Of a stretch of DNA of 23,914 nt, positions 22,861 through 23,914 are shown piece after piece. This DNA comes from Candidatus Eisenbergiella stercorigallinarum (GTDB taxonomy: Bacteria > Bacillota > Clostridia > Lachnospirales > Lachnospiraceae). Every line of letters begins with the position of its first letter. The first letter of the stretch is position 1. Both the position numbers and the translations under genes were made by a program. The notes beneath the pieces were generated by a model. The model did not search any database, was not told the origin of the DNA, and worked only from the letters and a program-made list of their open reading frames with translations. The stretch is taken from positions 1 through 23,914 of the forward strand of contig DWUW01000053.1 of NCBI GenBank assembly GCA_019120525.1. The letters run 5' to 3'.

Positions 22861-22895
22861 TTTGTCACAGTTTGAACACAAATACCCGATATACT
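22861..22895 (+). promoter_or_regulatory. htrA promoter region with 10-bp spaced direct repeats
   Basis: A good -10 box, TATACT, lies at 22890-22895, but no -35 hexamer is at the right distance (TTGAAC ends 12 bases away, TTGTCA 22 bases away). Instead TTTGTCACAG (22861-22870) and TTTGAACACA (22871-22880) form direct repeats exactly 10 bp apart over the -35 region. This is how OmpR-family response regulators commonly activate promoters, and htrA genes in Bacillus are controlled by CssRS (known); a similar system here is an inference. Beyond it, 22896-23006 is leader with no clear gene. Confidence 0.45.
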
Positions 22896-23006
22896 AAAGG
22901 CTGAGACAGGAGGCGGAGCTTTGCGAACGGCCGGAGACCGGATAAGACCGGCTGGCGGCGGGGCTGCCGTCAGGAAAAAGAAAACGGAAGAAAAGAGGAA
23001 ACAGTC

Positions 23007-23914
23007 ATGTTTGACCAGGATTATTCCAGGGACCCTGAGAAAAAGGAAACTCAGATAGATCAGGAACAGACGTCCGCGGAAAGCGGTGGCGCGGATCAGC
23101 CGCAGAGTGCCGGCGCGGACCAGGAGCAGAACGGCCGTACGCAAAGCGCTGATACGGATCAGGGGCAGTATACGCAGAACATCGGCGTGCAGAACCGTTA
23201 TACGCAGGATGGACAGGCGCAGGCGGCGGGACACAGCGCACAGCAGCAGGAAGGCGCACGGGCGCAGGCCGGGCGGTATTCCGGCCAGTCAGGATACGGA
23301 AGCTATTCCGGCCAGAGCGGTTCCGGATGGCAGAACGAATCCACCGGCCGGAGCAGCTCCGGATGGCAGAACGAATCCGCGCGTCAGAACAGCTCCGGAT
23401 GGCAGAACGAATCCACCCGTCAGAACAGCTCTGGATGGCAGAACGAATCCGCCGGCCGGAGCGGTTCCGGGTGGCAGAATGAATCCGCCCGTCAGAGCGG
23501 GAATGCCGGGCAGAATGCAGGGGGCTGGCAGAATCCTTATAACAGCCGGAATCAGAATCAGTCCTGGCAGGGCAGCTACCAGTATGGGAACGGAAGCGGA
23601 AATTATGGGACCGGATATTCCGGAACCGCCGCCGGAAAGAAAAAGGAGAAAAAGCACAGGGAAAAGAAGCCTGTGAATCCCTTCTGGAAGAAAGCGCTGG
23701 CAGTGGTGGTGGGGGCAGTGTGCTTTGGCGTGATCGCCGGGGTGAGCTTCCTTGCAGTGGCTTCGCTCGGGGGTTACCGGAGCGGCGCGGCTTCCGCGTC
23801 GGCTGTGGCTGAATCGGAGCCTGCGGCGGCAGAGTCCGCCCAGGGGCAGACGGCGGAGGCACAGAGCGGAGGTGGTGAGGCTTCGGTGTCCCAGGGAACC
23901 ACAACCATGGTAGT
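23007..23914 (+). CDS. HtrA/DegP-like membrane-anchored serine protease, N-terminal part (runs off the window)
   Basis: An open frame starts at ATG 23007 (MFDQDYSRDPEKKETQ), with GAGGA at 22995-22999 about 7 bases upstream, and continues through the window end, so 302 residues are visible and the stop is not. Residues 1-210 are a Gln/Gly/Ser/Asn-rich cytoplasmic tail with a 12-residue tandem repeat; a lysine-rich stretch (about 211-229) precedes one membrane helix (about 230-252); an Ala/Ser/Glu-rich linker leads to QGTTTMV at the edge. This layout, ending where the trypsin-like domain of clostridial HtrA proteins starts, is the reason for the call. The protease domain itself is outside the window, so another single-pass protein, such as a PASTA- or PDZ-type sensor, cannot be excluded. 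Confidence 0.65.
   Translation, partial: MFDQDYSRDPEKKETQIDQEQTSAESGGADQPQSAGADQEQNGRTQSADTDQGQYTQNIGVQNRYTQDGQAQAAGHSAQQQEGARAQAGRYSGQSGYGSYSGQSGSGWQNESTGRSSSGWQNESARQNSSGWQNESTRQNSSGWQNESAGRSGSGWQNESARQSGNAGQNAGGWQNPYNSRNQNQSWQGSYQYGNGSGNYGTGYSGTAAGKKKEKKHREKKPVNPFWKKALAVVVGAVCFGVIAGVSFLAVASLGGYRSGAASASAVAESEPAAAESAQGQTAEAQSGGGEASVSQGTTTMV
23322..23501 (+). repeat. Five tandem 36-bp units coding for a 12-residue repeat
   Basis: Units start at 23322, 23358, 23394, 23430 and 23466. Each encodes SGWQNES followed by a variable five (such as TGRSS, ARQNS, TRQNS, AGRSG, ARQSG). The units are very similar at DNA level, differing mostly in the variable half, which points to recent expansion by slippage or recombination. 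They keep the reading frame of the htrA-like gene (residues 106-165). Confidence 0.9.

Noticed and set aside
22921..23060. A short TTG-started frame with GGAGG upstream, before the htrA-like gene, possibly a leader peptide.
   Set aside because: It is about 45 codons, overlaps the ATG 23007 gene in another frame, has a basic composition with no recognisable pattern, and a non-ATG start; the evidence is too thin.
23322..23501. Regular 36-bp periodicity suggesting a CRISPR array.
   Set aside because: The units abut without unique spacers, are in frame within a coding region, and are not palindromic.
23086..23676. A 196-codon plus-strand frame and long minus-strand frames over the 3' end of the window.
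   Set aside because: They are alternative frames of the tandem-repeat region; the frame from ATG 23007 has a ribosome site, a membrane helix and no stop to the window end, so it is the real one.

Overview
The window looks like a chromosomal segment from a GC-rich Gram-positive member of the Clostridia, most likely Lachnospiraceae (inference). The reasons are AGGAGG-type ribosome sites before most genes, an LCP (LytR-CpsA-Psr) ligase, a PgcA-type phosphoglucomutase, a membrane-anchored HtrA-type protease, and a small CxxC protein of a kind I associate with clostridia. No tRNA, rRNA, insertion sequence, phage gene or CRISPR array is visible. Nearly all genes point rightward.

Left end (1-1535): a TTGAAA-17-TATCTT promoter precedes two overlapping small four-helix membrane proteins of the EamA/SMR type, like the two halves of an ArnE/ArnF lipid-sugar flippase. 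A convergent small CxxC protein gene follows on the minus strand.

Main locus (1500-17068): an extended -10 promoter starts a long, tightly packed run: rmlB, rmlA, rmlC (dTDP-sugar synthesis, no rmlD), a Wzm-type permease, a Wzt-type ATPase with a C-terminal glycan-binding domain, a 689-residue methyltransferase-kinase fusion, four GT2 glycosyltransferase genes, and pgcA among them. This is an ABC-transporter-dependent polysaccharide pathway. The fusion next to a Wzt with a C-terminal domain has the logic of E. coli O9a WbdD/Wzt, where methylation and phosphorylation cap the chain and the Wzt C-terminal domain reads the cap. Finding this in a Gram-positive locus is the most interesting feature here.

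Right part (17100-20940): a second promoter with an inverted repeat over its -10 box drives the polyprenyl-phosphate sugar transferase that would start the glycan on the lipid carrier, and an LCP protein that would attach the finished polymer to peptidoglycan. A clear terminator follows, then a fifth glycosyltransferase.

Right end (20935-23914): glmS (UDP-GlcNAc precursor supply) and the 5' part of an htrA-like protease gene that runs off the window and carries a 12-residue tandem repeat in its cytoplasmic tail.

Taken together: PgcA and RmlABC make activated sugars, the sugar transferase primes the lipid, the GT2 enzymes extend the chain, the methyltransferase-kinase may cap it, Wzm/Wzt export it, and LCP anchors it. 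Several gaps contain perfect or near-perfect hairpins, three of them containing the upstream stop codon, and a matching hairpin precedes both pgcA and glmS.
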